Program-made: the position numbers and the translations under genes
NCBI GenBank assembly: GCA_945861785.1
Contig: CAMAWD010000056.1
Coordinates: 1 to 42,366 of the forward strand
DNA: 42,366 nt
DNA from: Rhodoferax sp. OV413
Lineage (GTDB): Bacteria; Pseudomonadota; Gammaproteobacteria; Burkholderiales; Burkholderiaceae_C
Direction of reading: 5' to 3'
The notes under the pieces: generated by a model
Databases searched by the model: none
Told to the model about the DNA's origin: nothing
Seen by the model: the letters and a program-made list of their open reading frames with translations, nothing else
Shown here: piece after piece, positions 1 to 7,605 of the stretch
How the letters are laid out: each line of letters begins with the position of its first letter
How positions within the stretch are numbered: the stretch's first letter is position 1

Positions 1-2
1 AG

Positions 3-113
3 CGCCTGGCGCGGGATTTCGCCCTGCCGGTGTTCGGCGACATGCGCGAGGCGCTGGCGTTCCTGCGCCACTACCGCAATGCAGGACGCATCGGCCGTGC
101 CAAGGCTGCTTGA
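3..113 (+). CDS. Acyl-CoA synthetase (NDP-forming) alpha subunit, C-terminal end (partial)
   Basis: Only the last 36 codons are inside the window; the reading frame enters from the left edge and stops with TGA at 111-113. The peptide reads FALPVFGDMREALAFLRHYR near its start, a pattern like the end of the CoA-binding/ligase subunit of ADP-forming acetyl-CoA synthetases. The ATP-grasp partner begins at 79, inside this gene, so the two are translationally coupled by a 35-base overlap. The assignment rests mostly on the neighbour; the fragment itself is too short to be diagnostic. Confidence 0.6.
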   Translation, partial: RLARDFALPVFGDMREALAFLRHYRNAGRIGRAKAA

Positions 114-780
114 GGGTTCCGAGGCGCGCCGCCTGCTGGCCGATGCCGGTGTGCGCTTTGCGACCTGGGAGCAGGTGCAGGACCGTGCAGCGGCCGTCCG
201 CGCGGCAGAACGCATCGGCGCTGCGGTGGCACTCAAATCAGCTGCGGCGGACATCGTGCACAAGTCCGACCTCGGCTGCGTGGCGCTGGGTCTGTGTGAT
301 GCCCAGTCCGTCGGCGACGCCTACGACCACATCCTGAACAATGCCAGGCGTGCCGGCAGTATCACGCCCGGCTGCATGCTGGTGGAAGCCATGACCAGCG
401 GTGTTGCCGAGGTGCTGATCGGTGTCAAGCGGGATGCAGTGTTCGGCCCGATGCTGCTGCTCGGTCTGGGCGGCATCTGGGTCGAGGCGCTGCGCGATGT
501 GTCCATGCGCCTGTGTCCCGTTTCGCCGACCGAGGCGCAGGCCATGCTTGGCGAACTGCGCGGCCTGCCGCTGCTGACCGGTGGTCGCGGCCGCGCGCCA
601 GCCGACCTGGCTGCGCTGGCCGAGATGGCGGCCTGCGTCAGTACGTTTGCAGCCCGCACCCCGGGACTGGTCGAACTCGATCTGAATCCGGTCATGGCGA
701 TGGCCGACGGCGCCATCGCCGTTGACGCACGCATCGTGATGGACGTTCACCATCCGGCGCACGCCAACCCAAATGACTGA
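79..780 (+). CDS. ATP-grasp (beta) subunit of NDP-forming acyl-CoA synthetase
   Basis: This 233-residue protein matches the ATP-grasp_5 domain that in this enzyme class is either a separate beta subunit or the C-terminal part of a fused protein. It would use ATP and CoA to activate a carboxylic acid in the cytoplasm. Visible motifs are a nucleotide-binding lysine region (ALKSAAADIVHKSDLG, residues 51-66), the glycine-rich GLGGIWVE stretch around residue 130, and the metal-binding ELDLNPVM near residue 200. The length fits a stand-alone beta subunit. It overlaps the alpha-subunit tail upstream and ends in an ATGACTGA overlap with the MaoC gene, so the three are probably one transcription unit. 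Substrate cannot be told from sequence. Confidence 0.85.
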   Translation: MQDASAVPRLLEGSEARRLLADAGVRFATWEQVQDRAAAVRAAERIGAAVALKSAAADIVHKSDLGCVALGLCDAQSVGDAYDHILNNARRAGSITPGCMLVEAMTSGVAEVLIGVKRDAVFGPMLLLGLGGIWVEALRDVSMRLCPVSPTEAQAMLGELRGLPLLTGGRGRAPADLAALAEMAACVSTFAARTPGLVELDLNPVMAMADGAIAVDARIVMDVHHPAHANPND

Positions 781-1762
781 CGACTGGAGCCCCAGCTTGC
801 ACGAACCAACCATCCCCGTGGACGAACATATCATCGGCCTTCAGGGTCCGACCTACGAAGTCGACATCGAGCGCGGGCGCATCCGCCAGTTCGCCAAGTC
901 CATCTACGCCTTCGACCCGGCTTACCACGACGACCCGCGTGCGGTGGTGCCGCCCACCTTTCTCATCATGTCGGGCTACCACTACGGCTACATCCTGGCC
1001 CGTGCACCCAAGGAATCGGTTTTCGGGCGCATCGACGAGGACTTCCGCACCTGCGCCGATGGTGGCGAGGAGTTCGTGTTCCACGGCCCGCCGCCGCGCG
1101 CCGGCGACCGGCTCATCGCATCCACCAGCATGCACGACTTCAAGGAGCGGCAGGGTCGGCGTGGCGGGCGTCTGCGCATCTATGTCACCCGCACGAAATT
1201 CCACTCCCCCGACGGGCGCCATGTGGCCGACTGGTACGAGTGGAACGTCAAGACTGCACAGGCACCGGTCCAGGCGCTGGACGACGCAGGTCCACACAAC
1301 CGGCCGTATTTCATGAAGGGCGACCCGCGCGACCAGTTCAACGCCGTCGCACGCCAGAGTTGGGCGGACCTGCGGGTTGGCCATGGGCCCGGCCGCGTAA
1401 CCATGCCACCCTTGACCGTGACCGACATCGTCGCCTACCAGTACGCCTCAGGCGAGGACGGCCCGACGCACCACGACGACGGCTCGGCCCGGGCCTGCGG
1501 CTACCCGGGCATCTATTCGATGGGCATGCTGCACGGCGGTGCCATGGCCACCTACGCGGTGAACTGGCTCGGGCCCGGGAACATCCGCCGCTTCAAGTGC
1601 CGCTTCGACGAGATGCAGTTCCCGGGCGACGTGATCTCGTACAACGGCTGGGTGGTGCGCATGTCCGGGGAGCAAGGGGCGCGCACGGTCGATATCGAAC
1701 TGGATTTCCGGCGTGGCGACAGCGTGCTCGGCAGAGGTTGGGCCACTTTCGCGCTGCCTTGA
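773..1762 (+). CDS. MaoC-family double-hotdog dehydratase/hydratase
   Basis: A 329-residue protein with an N-terminal FAS1-like dehydratase hotdog (about residues 20-150) and a second hotdog (about 200-329). The second half carries the hydratase-type signature with Asp229 and His233/His234 in SGEDGPTHHDD, the residues expected to (de)hydrate an enoyl-CoA. The combination resembles two-domain MaoC proteins such as mesaconyl-CoA hydratase and related acyl-CoA hydratases of degradation clusters. The start overlaps the end of the ATP-grasp gene by 8 bases, suggesting that a CoA thioester made by the synthetase is the substrate of this enzyme. Exact substrate unknown. Confidence 0.82.
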   Translation: MTDDWSPSLHEPTIPVDEHIIGLQGPTYEVDIERGRIRQFAKSIYAFDPAYHDDPRAVVPPTFLIMSGYHYGYILARAPKESVFGRIDEDFRTCADGGEEFVFHGPPPRAGDRLIASTSMHDFKERQGRRGGRLRIYVTRTKFHSPDGRHVADWYEWNVKTAQAPVQALDDAGPHNRPYFMKGDPRDQFNAVARQSWADLRVGHGPGRVTMPPLTVTDIVAYQYASGEDGPTHHDDGSARACGYPGIYSMGMLHGGAMATYAVNWLGPGNIRRFKCRFDEMQFPGDVISYNGWVVRMSGEQGARTVDIELDFRRGDSVLGRGWATFALP

Positions 1763-1812
1763 GCGCTCGACGCTGGACACGTCGTCAGCACCCATGGTGA
1801 CACCGCACACCG

Positions 1813-1834
1813 GGTATTACCAAGGTAGTGTTAC
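1813..1834. promoter_or_regulatory. Candidate operator of the toxin-antitoxin pair
   Basis: Two short inverted repeats lie next to each other just upstream of the antitoxin: GGTA-T-TACC (1813-1821) and GTA-GTGT-TAC (1825-1834). Antitoxins of the ribbon-helix-helix type normally repress their own promoter by binding tandem palindromes at this place. No convincing -35/-10 pair was found, so this is a position-based inference. Confidence 0.35.
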
Positions 1835-1864
1835 GATTTGCCTGACCCACCTGAGGTAGATGCC

Positions 1865-2167
1865 ATGCCCACCCTGTCTGTCAAACTCCCGGAAGAAACG
1901 AAACAACGCATCCAGTCGGTCGCACAAAGCCAGGGAACGACGGTGCATGCCGTCATGGTGAACGCGATTGAATCCGCGCTTTGCACAGCGGAACATCAGA
2001 ATTCCCTGGTTGCCGCTGCGCTGCGGGCACGCAAGCAGGTGCTCGCCACAGGCACGGTTCTGGATGGCAAGGCCTTTGGGGACTATCTGAAAGCCAAGAC
2101 GCGTGGGGAAAAGGTCCGGCGCCCTCGGCCCATCGGCCTGAGTTCGCTGGTTGCAGCTGGCAAATGA
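1865..2167 (+). CDS. Ribbon-helix-helix (CopG/ParD-type) antitoxin
   Basis: A 100-residue protein. Residues 3-37 (TLSVKLPEETKQRIQSVA and the following helix) form a typical ribbon-helix-helix DNA-binding segment: a short strand, then two amphipathic helices. The C-terminal part is basic and would wrap the toxin. I chose the ATG at 1865, preceded by an AGGT-type ribosome site, rather than the in-frame TTG at 1838. It ends in ATGA, shared with the toxin start at 2164, the usual coupled layout of type II modules. It should act both as toxin inhibitor and autorepressor. The pair sits alone between unrelated operons. Confidence 0.85.
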   Translation: MPTLSVKLPEETKQRIQSVAQSQGTTVHAVMVNAIESALCTAEHQNSLVAAALRARKQVLATGTVLDGKAFGDYLKAKTRGEKVRRPRPIGLSSLVAAGK

Positions 2168-2454
2168 CCCGATGGGTACTCGCGGCAGCAGCAGCAGAAG
2201 ACCTTGAGCGCCTCGTCGACTTCCTGCTGGAGCGGTTTCCCGAGGACGCTGTACAGACGGTCGACCTCATCACCGATGCGCTGAACATTCTTCAACAGCA
2301 CCCGCGCATCGGCCGTCCCAGGGGGGCTGCCTTGCGCGAGCTGGTGATCTCACGCGGCAGAACCGGCTATCTCGCCATGTACGAATATGACGAGGCGGCT
2401 GACCTGGTGATCGTTCTTGCCGTGCGCCACCAGCGCGAGCAGGACTACCACTGA
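2164..2454 (+). CDS. RelE/ParE-family toxin
   Basis: A 96-residue protein starting MTRWVLAAAAAEDLERLVDF. Family features visible are the central PRIGRPRGAALRELVI stretch and the final strand LVIVLAVRHQREQDY, which match the ParE/RelE fold (a helix pair packed on a small sheet, a basic patch and a C-terminal H-x-R). ParE-type members poison DNA gyrase and RelE-type members cut mRNA on the ribosome; sequence favours the ParE-like branch but does not settle it. The start overlaps the antitoxin stop by four bases. The gene ends 61 bases before the convergent GMC dehydrogenase. Confidence 0.85.
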   Translation: MTRWVLAAAAAEDLERLVDFLLERFPEDAVQTVDLITDALNILQQHPRIGRPRGAALRELVISRGRTGYLAMYEYDEAADLVIVLAVRHQREQDYH

Positions 2455-2515
2455 TATCGCGCAGGCCAGCGGGGCCAAGGCCACCCCGGCTCGCCCGCAT
2501 CCGGCGACAACCCCC

Positions 2516-4141
2516 TCAGCCGCGATCCGCCAGGATCATGTCGGCGGCCTTCTCTCCGATGGCGATCGACGGCGCATTGGTATTGGAGCTCGGCATCGTC
2601 GGCATGATCGACGAGTCAACCACGCGCAGGCGGTCGATGCCGTGCACGCGCAGGCGCGCATCGACCACGGCCAGGGCGTCGTTGCCCATGCGGCAGGTAC
2701 CGATCGGATGCCACGATGTCTGGCCCGAGGTCTTCAGGTAGTCGAGCAGTGCGTCGTCGGAATCGGTCTCTGGGCCCGGGCGCGTTTCGCGCACGATCAG
2801 GGCTTTCATCGGGGCCGCGGCGGCGACCCGGCGTACCAAGTGGGCGCCACGCAGAAGCGCGCGGCAGTCGGCATCGGTGGCCAGGTAGTTGGGGTCGATC
2901 AGCGGAGGATCGGCCACGTCGGTGCTGCGCACGTGGACGCTGCCGCGCGATTCGGGCCGCAGTTGGAACATGCCGATTCCAAAGCCGGGATAAGTGTCCG
3001 CACCGGCCGCGGCACTGCTGGCATAACGATCGGCCCCGGTCCGGTGGGTGATCTGGATCTTCATGTCAGGTTGCGGGTCTTCAGCCGCGGTGCGTGCCAG
3101 CGCATGGACGGTGGCCAGTGGCGCCGACATGAAACCCCGGCGCGTCAACAGGTACTGCGCACCCATCAGGGCCTGCCGGATCGGGCTCGCCATGATCTCG
3201 TTGAGCGTGATCGGTCGCGCGCATTCGTAGGTGATGCGCGACTGCAGGTGGTCGATCAGGTTCTCGCCGACCCCCTCCAGCGCATGCACCACCGGCAGGC
3301 CCAGGCGTTGCAGCAATGCGCTCTGCCCGATGCCCGACAGCTCCAGCAGCTGGGGCGACTGGATCGATCCCGCGGACAGGACCACTTCGGCGCGTGCATG
3401 TGCGGCCACGGTCTGGCCGTTGTGGCGGTATTCGATGCCGACCGCACGCCGCCCCTCGAACAGGACCCGTGTGGCCATCGCCTCGGTGTGCATGACCAGC
3501 CCAGGCGGTACGCCGGTGCCGAGGTAGGCTTTGGCTGTGCTGCTGCGACGCCCGTTGCGGATCGACACCTGCAGGTAGGCCACCCCTTCGTAACGGCCGC
3601 CGTTGTAATCGGGCGTAGACGGAATGCCCGCGGCAACGCAGGCGGCCAGAAAGGCATCGCCCAGCTCCGAAGGCCGCTCGGCCAGCGGCGACACCTTGAC
3701 CGGCCCGCTGCGGCCCCGCTGCGCGTCGTCGCCGAAGGTGGTGGATTCCAGGCGCTTGAAATAGGGCAGAAGGTCGTCCCAGCCCCAGCCCGGGTTGCCC
3801 ATGGCGCGCCATCGGTCGTATTCGACCGGGTCGCCGCGTACCCACAGGTTGCCATTGATCGAACTCGATCCACCCGGCATGCGTCCGCGCGGCCAGTAGA
3901 TCTGCTGCCCACCCAGTCGGGGCTGCTTCTCGGTGCGAAACGGCCAGACGTAGCGCGGGTCCATCAGCAGCTTGCCCACGCCCAGCGGCACCTCGACCCA
4001 GAAGTCCTTGTGCCGCGGCGCGCCGGCCTCCAGCAGCAAGACGCGTGTGCCGGGTTGGTCGGCCAGGCGACGGGCGAGCGCAGCGCCCGACGAGCCGGCA
4101 CCCACCACGATGTAGTCGAAAGCAGCCTGCTGGCCGCTCAT
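2516..4141 (-). CDS. GMC-family FAD-dependent alcohol dehydrogenase (choline dehydrogenase-like)
   Basis: A 541-residue flavoprotein of usual length for the family. The ADP-binding motif is G14-x-G16-x-x-G19 followed by Glu38. The first GMC signature (WPRGRMPGGSSSINGNLW) lies near residues 85-105. The catalytic pair is His478 (SWHPIGTCRMG) and Asn522 (SSNTNAPS), 44 residues apart as in choline oxidase. It should oxidise an alcohol to an aldehyde and pass electrons to a quinone or carrier rather than necessarily to oxygen. I start at the ATG overlapping the stop of the upstream ThDP subunit (ATGA, 4138-4141); an open frame continues further upstream but has no family similarity. It is the last gene of the minus-strand Bug/ThDP operon. 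Confidence 0.88.
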   Translation of the reverse strand: MSGQQAAFDYIVVGAGSSGAALARRLADQPGTRVLLLEAGAPRHKDFWVEVPLGVGKLLMDPRYVWPFRTEKQPRLGGQQIYWPRGRMPGGSSSINGNLWVRGDPVEYDRWRAMGNPGWGWDDLLPYFKRLESTTFGDDAQRGRSGPVKVSPLAERPSELGDAFLAACVAAGIPSTPDYNGGRYEGVAYLQVSIRNGRRSSTAKAYLGTGVPPGLVMHTEAMATRVLFEGRRAVGIEYRHNGQTVAAHARAEVVLSAGSIQSPQLLELSGIGQSALLQRLGLPVVHALEGVGENLIDHLQSRITYECARPITLNEIMASPIRQALMGAQYLLTRRGFMSAPLATVHALARTAAEDPQPDMKIQITHRTGADRYASSAAAGADTYPGFGIGMFQLRPESRGSVHVRSTDVADPPLIDPNYLATDADCRALLRGAHLVRRVAAAAPMKALIVRETRPGPETDSDDALLDYLKTSGQTSWHPIGTCRMGNDALAVVDARLRVHGIDRLRVVDSSIMPTMPSSNTNAPSIAIGEKAADMILADRG

Positions 4142-4743
4142 GCTGGCGCCGCCGCCAGCCATGACGCCAGTGCCACCGCCTCCTGACCCATGCGGTTGAA
4201 CTGCAGGTCGGGAACTTCCGACTGCGCCATCGCCGGGCCGAAACGGGGCGGCGCGGGCGTGATCACCAGTTCGACAAAACCGGGACCCTGCGCGGCCATC
4301 AGAGCGGGCAGCCGCAGAGTCCACTCGGCCAGGGAGTCGATCCGTTGCGCATGGCGGTAACCAGCAGCCAGGGCCATGGCGCAGAAGTCGACCTGCTGGT
4401 GACCCGGCACTTTCAGGTTCGAGCCGCCGGTGAACTGGGTGCCGTTGTTCGCCAGGATGTGCAGGTACCGGTGTGGCACCTGGATCGCTACCGTGACCAG
4501 GCCACCGAGTTCCATCAACAGGCTGGCGTCGCCGTCGACCACCAGCACCTGGCGATCGGGACGCGCCAGCGCCAAGCCCAGGCCCAGCCCGGCGGCGCCA
4601 CCCATCAGGGGGACCGAACCCATGCGGCCGTCACGCAGCGCCAGCTGGTCGAACGCGAACATGGCGCTCATGGTGGCAACCACGATCGCGTCGCCGCGTG
4701 CAGCGGCAACCGCACCGCAGGCCTCACCGATCGTCATCGCCAT
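4138..4743 (-). CDS. ThDP-dependent decarboxylase, small (beta, PP-domain) subunit
   Basis: This 201-residue protein is the thiamine-diphosphate-binding half of a split decarboxylase, like the beta subunits of sulfopyruvate decarboxylase and phosphonopyruvate decarboxylase. The ThDP/Mg motif is clear: VDGDASLLMELGGL followed about 25 residues later by ANNGTQFTGG. I start at the ATG at 4743 (MAMTIGEACG) because CAGGAGAAG lies just upstream; a longer frame from 4758 would put that ribosome site inside the coding sequence. It pairs with the Pyr-domain subunit encoded immediately upstream, 24 bases away, and overlaps the GMC dehydrogenase start. Expected product is an aldehyde from a 2-oxo acid; the natural substrate is unknown. 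Confidence 0.82.
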   Translation of the reverse strand: MAMTIGEACGAVAAARGDAIVVATMSAMFAFDQLALRDGRMGSVPLMGGAAGLGLGLALARPDRQVLVVDGDASLLMELGGLVTVAIQVPHRYLHILANNGTQFTGGSNLKVPGHQQVDFCAMALAAGYRHAQRIDSLAEWTLRLPALMAAQGPGFVELVITPAPPRFGPAMAQSEVPDLQFNRMGQEAVALASWLAAAPA

Positions 4744-4767
4744 GGTCTTCTCCTGCATAACATCATG

Positions 4768-5298
4768 TCAGCTCCAGGCGATCGGCGCGCCGACCAGCAG
4801 CGCGGTGGCGGTGCGCTCGAGATGGGCACGGTCGAATGCGGTTTGCACATGGACCAGGTCGGATACCTGCTCAAGGCGGTAAAAGGGCACGCCAAGCGTG
4901 GACAACACGGGTTCAAGCAGCCGCACCATGTTGCGGCGCGATGCAGCAGGGTCGCCGCCGAAGTTGCCGAATTCGCGCCCGAACTGGCCGATCAGGAACA
5001 CGAGCGGGATGTGGGCATCCAGCGCGACCGCCCGCACGGTGTTGACGCAGTTGTAGAAACCCTGGTTCTGGACCACGATCACCGGTCGGCGACCACCCAC
5101 GGTGAGTCCGGCCGCCACCGTCACCGCCTGATTCTCGGCGCAGCAGGGCACCAGCTTCAGGCCCGGCTCACCCGACTCGAGCCGCACGTGCATGGCCAGT
5201 TGCACCCAGTCGGGCACGGTGACGACATGGTCGCAACCTGCCGCACGCAGGGCGTCGAGGCAGGCTGACGCGGGGATATGGGGGCTGGTCAATTGCAC
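4768..5298 (-). CDS. ThDP-dependent decarboxylase, alpha (Pyr-domain) subunit
   Basis: A 176-residue protein matching the N-terminal Pyr domain of ThDP enzymes as a separate subunit, as in ComD of sulfopyruvate decarboxylase. The conserved glutamate that activates the cofactor is in PCCAENQAVTVAAGL (about residues 51-65). The start is GTG at 5298, with AAGGA six bases upstream. It lies 27 bases after the Bug receptor gene and 24 bases before the beta subunit, so the two halves should be made in equal amounts. Split decarboxylases of this form act on 3-sulfopyruvate, phosphonopyruvate and similar acids; here no sulfonate or phosphonate gene is nearby, so specificity is open. Confidence 0.82.
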   Translation of the reverse strand: MQLTSPHIPASACLDALRAAGCDHVVTVPDWVQLAMHVRLESGEPGLKLVPCCAENQAVTVAAGLTVGGRRPVIVVQNQGFYNCVNTVRAVALDAHIPLVFLIGQFGREFGNFGGDPAASRRNMVRLLEPVLSTLGVPFYRLEQVSDLVHVQTAFDRAHLERTATALLVGAPIAWS

Positions 5299-5325
5299 GG
5301 GGGTCCTTGTTGCGCGGGCTGCCGC

Positions 5326-6321
5326 TTATTCCACCTTGATCTGACCCTTGCGGATCACATCGGCCCAGGTCGCGATGTCGGAGCGGATCGTTTCGGCAAA
5401 CTGCTCGACCGACTTGGGCCGCATGGTGGCAAGGCCCAGCGACTCCCAGCGCTTGGCGTAATCCGGCAACTCCATCGTGCGATTGATCGCCGCGTTCAGG
5501 CGCTCGACGATCGCGCGCGGTGTGCCCGCCGGAGCAACCAGCGCATACCAGAATGCGTTGGGAAACGGAACACCCTGCTCGGTCATGGTGGGCACATCGG
5601 GCAGAGCGGGGTCGCGGCTCGGGCCGCTGATGGCCAGCGCGCGCAGCTTGCCGGCCTTCACCAGGGGCACCGCGGGCGGTGCCGCAGAGAAGCCGGCCTG
5701 CAGTCGGCCGGCCATGGTCTCGACGTTGGACTCCGCGGCAGACTTGTAGGGCACATGCTGCATCTTCAGGCCGGTCTGCTGCAGGATCATCTCCATGCTC
5801 AGGTGACCGCCCGACCCGACGCCCCAGGTACCGTAAGACGCCGACCCGGCGGGCCGCTTGCGCATCTCCGCGATGAACTCCTGCAGATTTCTGGCCGGGA
5901 AATCCGGCGCCACCACCAGGAAGTTCCCGCCCGAGCCGATCTGGGCCACGGCTGCGAAATCCTTGGCCCCGTCGTAGCCGGCATTGGGATACAGGCTCTG
6001 GTTGATCACCTGCGCCGCCGCGTACGTGAACAGCAACGTGTATCCATCGGCTGGTGCCTTGGCGACTTCGCGCGTGCCGATCATCCCGTTGGCGCCAGGC
6101 TTGACCTCCACCACGAACGGCTGCTTGAAGATGCTGGAAAGCGATTCGGCGAACACCCGCGCGACGATGTCTGTGCCGCTCCCGGCGCCACTGGGAACGA
6201 TCAGCCTGACCGGCTTGGTGGGCCAGTTGTCCTGGGCGGCGGCGGGCAACTGCCAAACGAGTGCGGATGCGATTGACAGACCGATCAGCATCGCACCGGC
6301 GCGCCGTTTGTACACCACCAT
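5326..6321 (-). CDS. Bug/TctC-family periplasmic solute receptor
   Basis: A 331-residue secreted protein. The first ~29 residues are a signal peptide (basic start, hydrophobic LIGLSIASALVWQL, AAA cleavage site). Family motifs follow: VRLIVPSGAGSGTDIVAR and NGMIGTREVAKAPADGYTL, which in Bug proteins cradle a small carboxylate. I start at the ATG at 6321, which has GGAG eight bases upstream and gives the signal peptide; the open frame extends to 6423 without one. These receptors usually deliver organic acids to TctAB transporters, often encoded elsewhere, and are very numerous in Bordetella and Comamonadaceae. As first gene of the operon with ThDP decarboxylase and GMC dehydrogenase it probably senses or imports their substrate. 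Confidence 0.9.
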   Translation of the reverse strand: MVVYKRRAGAMLIGLSIASALVWQLPAAAQDNWPTKPVRLIVPSGAGSGTDIVARVFAESLSSIFKQPFVVEVKPGANGMIGTREVAKAPADGYTLLFTYAAAQVINQSLYPNAGYDGAKDFAAVAQIGSGGNFLVVAPDFPARNLQEFIAEMRKRPAGSASYGTWGVGSGGHLSMEMILQQTGLKMQHVPYKSAAESNVETMAGRLQAGFSAAPPAVPLVKAGKLRALAISGPSRDPALPDVPTMTEQGVPFPNAFWYALVAPAGTPRAIVERLNAAINRTMELPDYAKRWESLGLATMRPKSVEQFAETIRSDIATWADVIRKGQIKVE

Positions 6322-6427
6322 GGTTTGTCTCCAGAAGAATTGTGAACCCAGTGCGCAAGACCAGTACCCGGTGATGGCGCGCCGTTTTGTCACCGGATCG
6401 GCCGTGCCACGAAAGTCGGTCAACCTG

Positions 6428-6452
6428 GCAGATTCTGGCTGTGCTAATCTGC
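6428..6452. promoter_or_regulatory. Inverted repeat overlapping the Bug operon promoter
   Basis: GCAGATT (6428-6434) and AATCTGC (6446-6452) form a perfect 7-base inverted repeat with an 11-base spacer. It covers the -10 element and spacer of the minus-strand promoter described below, the ideal place for a repressor. A second short palindrome, CTGA-TAT-TCAG, is at 6478-6488, upstream of that promoter. The binding protein is unknown; the IclR regulator at 7606 is a candidate by proximity only. Confidence 0.45.
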
Positions 6453-6460
6453 GGCGTCAA
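6432..6460 (-). promoter_or_regulatory. Sigma70-like promoter of the Bug/ThDP/GMC operon
   Basis: On the minus strand TTGACG (6460-6455, five of six matches to the -35 consensus) is followed after exactly 17 bases by CAGAAT (6437-6432, four of six matches to the -10). Transcription would begin near 6425, giving a leader of about 100 bases before the Bug start at 6321. No other good promoter was seen between the divergent genes. Confidence 0.5.
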
Positions 6461-6517
6461 CATATTCTTCATTTTGTCTGATATTCAGAACGCCGACAAC
6501 CCGGCGTACCACTGCGC

Positions 6518-6769
6518 ATGACCTACACCACGCTGCGTTATGACGTTCAGGACCGCATCCTCACGCCCACGCTGGACCGCCCTGAACACTTGAACGCGTT
6601 CACGGTGGAGATGTCCCATGAACTCGTCCAGGCTTTCCACCGCGCCAGCGAGGACGACGATGCAGGGGCGATCGTGGTCACCGGGGCGGGTCGCGCCTTC
6701 TGCGGAAAACAGCCACCGGTTTTCTCCGACAAGGCGTCTTCCGACATGCCCGCGTTTTACCCCTGGTGA
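6518..6769 (+). pseudogene. Enoyl-CoA hydratase with large internal in-frame deletion
   Basis: The 83-residue frame begins like a crotonase (MTYTTLRYDVQDRILTPTLD, then [12 protein letters not shown]) but right after the FC of the oxyanion-hole region it jumps to [19 protein letters not shown]. That segment resembles the extreme C-terminus of the same crotonase subfamily, as I recall it. About 200 internal residues, including both active-site loops, are therefore missing, yet start, frame and stop are intact. It cannot be a working hydratase. The SDR gene follows after 19 bases with its own ribosome site, so the remnant may survive as an operon leader. Family matching is from memory. Confidence 0.75.
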
Positions 6770-6788
6770 GTGGCAAAGGAGAACGACG

Positions 6789-7586
6789 ATGGGCAAGTTA
6801 CTGGACGGCAAGGTCGCGATCATCACCGGCGCCGGATCCGGCATTGGCCGGGCGTCAGCGATTCGTTTCGCCGCCGAGGGTGCCAAGCTGGTGCTGGGCG
6901 ACAGGAGCGAAAGCGTGTTTGAGACGGCCAGGATGGTTGGCGATGCCGCAACGGCGTGTCAGATGGATGCGGGCAAGGAAGAGGACGTGGCAAGCATCGT
7001 GACGCTGGCGCTCGCAACGCACGGCCATATCGACATAGCTTTTGCCAACGCGGGCATATCGGGCGGCAGGGCCGGCATCTTCGACATCGCCGTGCTCGAT
7101 TTTGCAGAAGTCCTGCGCGTCAACCTGATCGGTCCCTGGCTGATGGTGAAACATGCGGGCAAGGTGATGGCCGATGCCGGACGCGGCGGCGCCATCATCC
7201 TGACCGCGAGTGTGGCGGGCATCCGCTCCGGTGCGGGCGGCCCGGCGTATTCGGCCTCCAAGGCGGGGGTGATCAATCTGGCCCAGGTGTCCGCGCAGCA
7301 ACTGAGCGAAACCAACGTGCGCGTCAATGCACTGTGCCCGGGCCTGACCGAGACCGGCATGACCAAGCCGACCTTCGACTACGCCCGGGAAAAGGACGTC
7401 ATGCACAAGGTGGGCCGGCTCAATCCCTTGCGCCGCGGCGCGCAGCCGGAAGAGCTTGCCAACGTGGCCTTGTTCCTCGCCAGCGACCTGTCGAGTTACG
7501 TCAACGGGCAGGCGATCGCGGTTGACGGTGGCCTGTCGAGTTCGCACCCGGTCACCCGGCAACTGACGGGGCAGACGGCGGTGTGA
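6789..7586 (+). CDS. SDR-family NAD(P)-dependent oxidoreductase
   Basis: A 265-residue classical short-chain dehydrogenase. The cofactor motif is T13-G-A-G-S-G-I-G20, the catalytic serine is in ILTASVAG, and the Tyr/Lys pair is in AYSASKAG; the C-terminus has the usual [13 protein letters not shown]. It would oxidise or reduce a hydroxy/keto group, perhaps on an acyl-CoA given the crotonase remnant directly upstream. Start is ATG at 6789 with AAAGGAG before it; an in-frame extension upstream overlaps the remnant and has no SDR similarity. The IclR regulator follows after 19 bases, so the gene is likely part of the regulator's own transcript. Substrate unknown. Confidence 0.88.
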   Translation: MGKLLDGKVAIITGAGSGIGRASAIRFAAEGAKLVLGDRSESVFETARMVGDAATACQMDAGKEEDVASIVTLALATHGHIDIAFANAGISGGRAGIFDIAVLDFAEVLRVNLIGPWLMVKHAGKVMADAGRGGAIILTASVAGIRSGAGGPAYSASKAGVINLAQVSAQQLSETNVRVNALCPGLTETGMTKPTFDYAREKDVMHKVGRLNPLRRGAQPEELANVALFLASDLSSYVNGQAIAVDGGLSSSHPVTRQLTGQTAV

Positions 7587-7605
7587 GACACCCGGCCTTG
7601 AACCC

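Noticed and set aside
2417-4186. 589-codon open frame on the plus strand opposite the GMC dehydrogenase
   Set aside because: No recognisable domain; composition (His, Arg, Gln, Ala rich) is that of an antisense frame of a GC-rich gene, and the opposite strand has complete GMC motifs.
6322-6423. Upstream extension of the Bug receptor
   Set aside because: Would bury the signal peptide 34 residues inside; the ATG at 6321 has a proper ribosome site.
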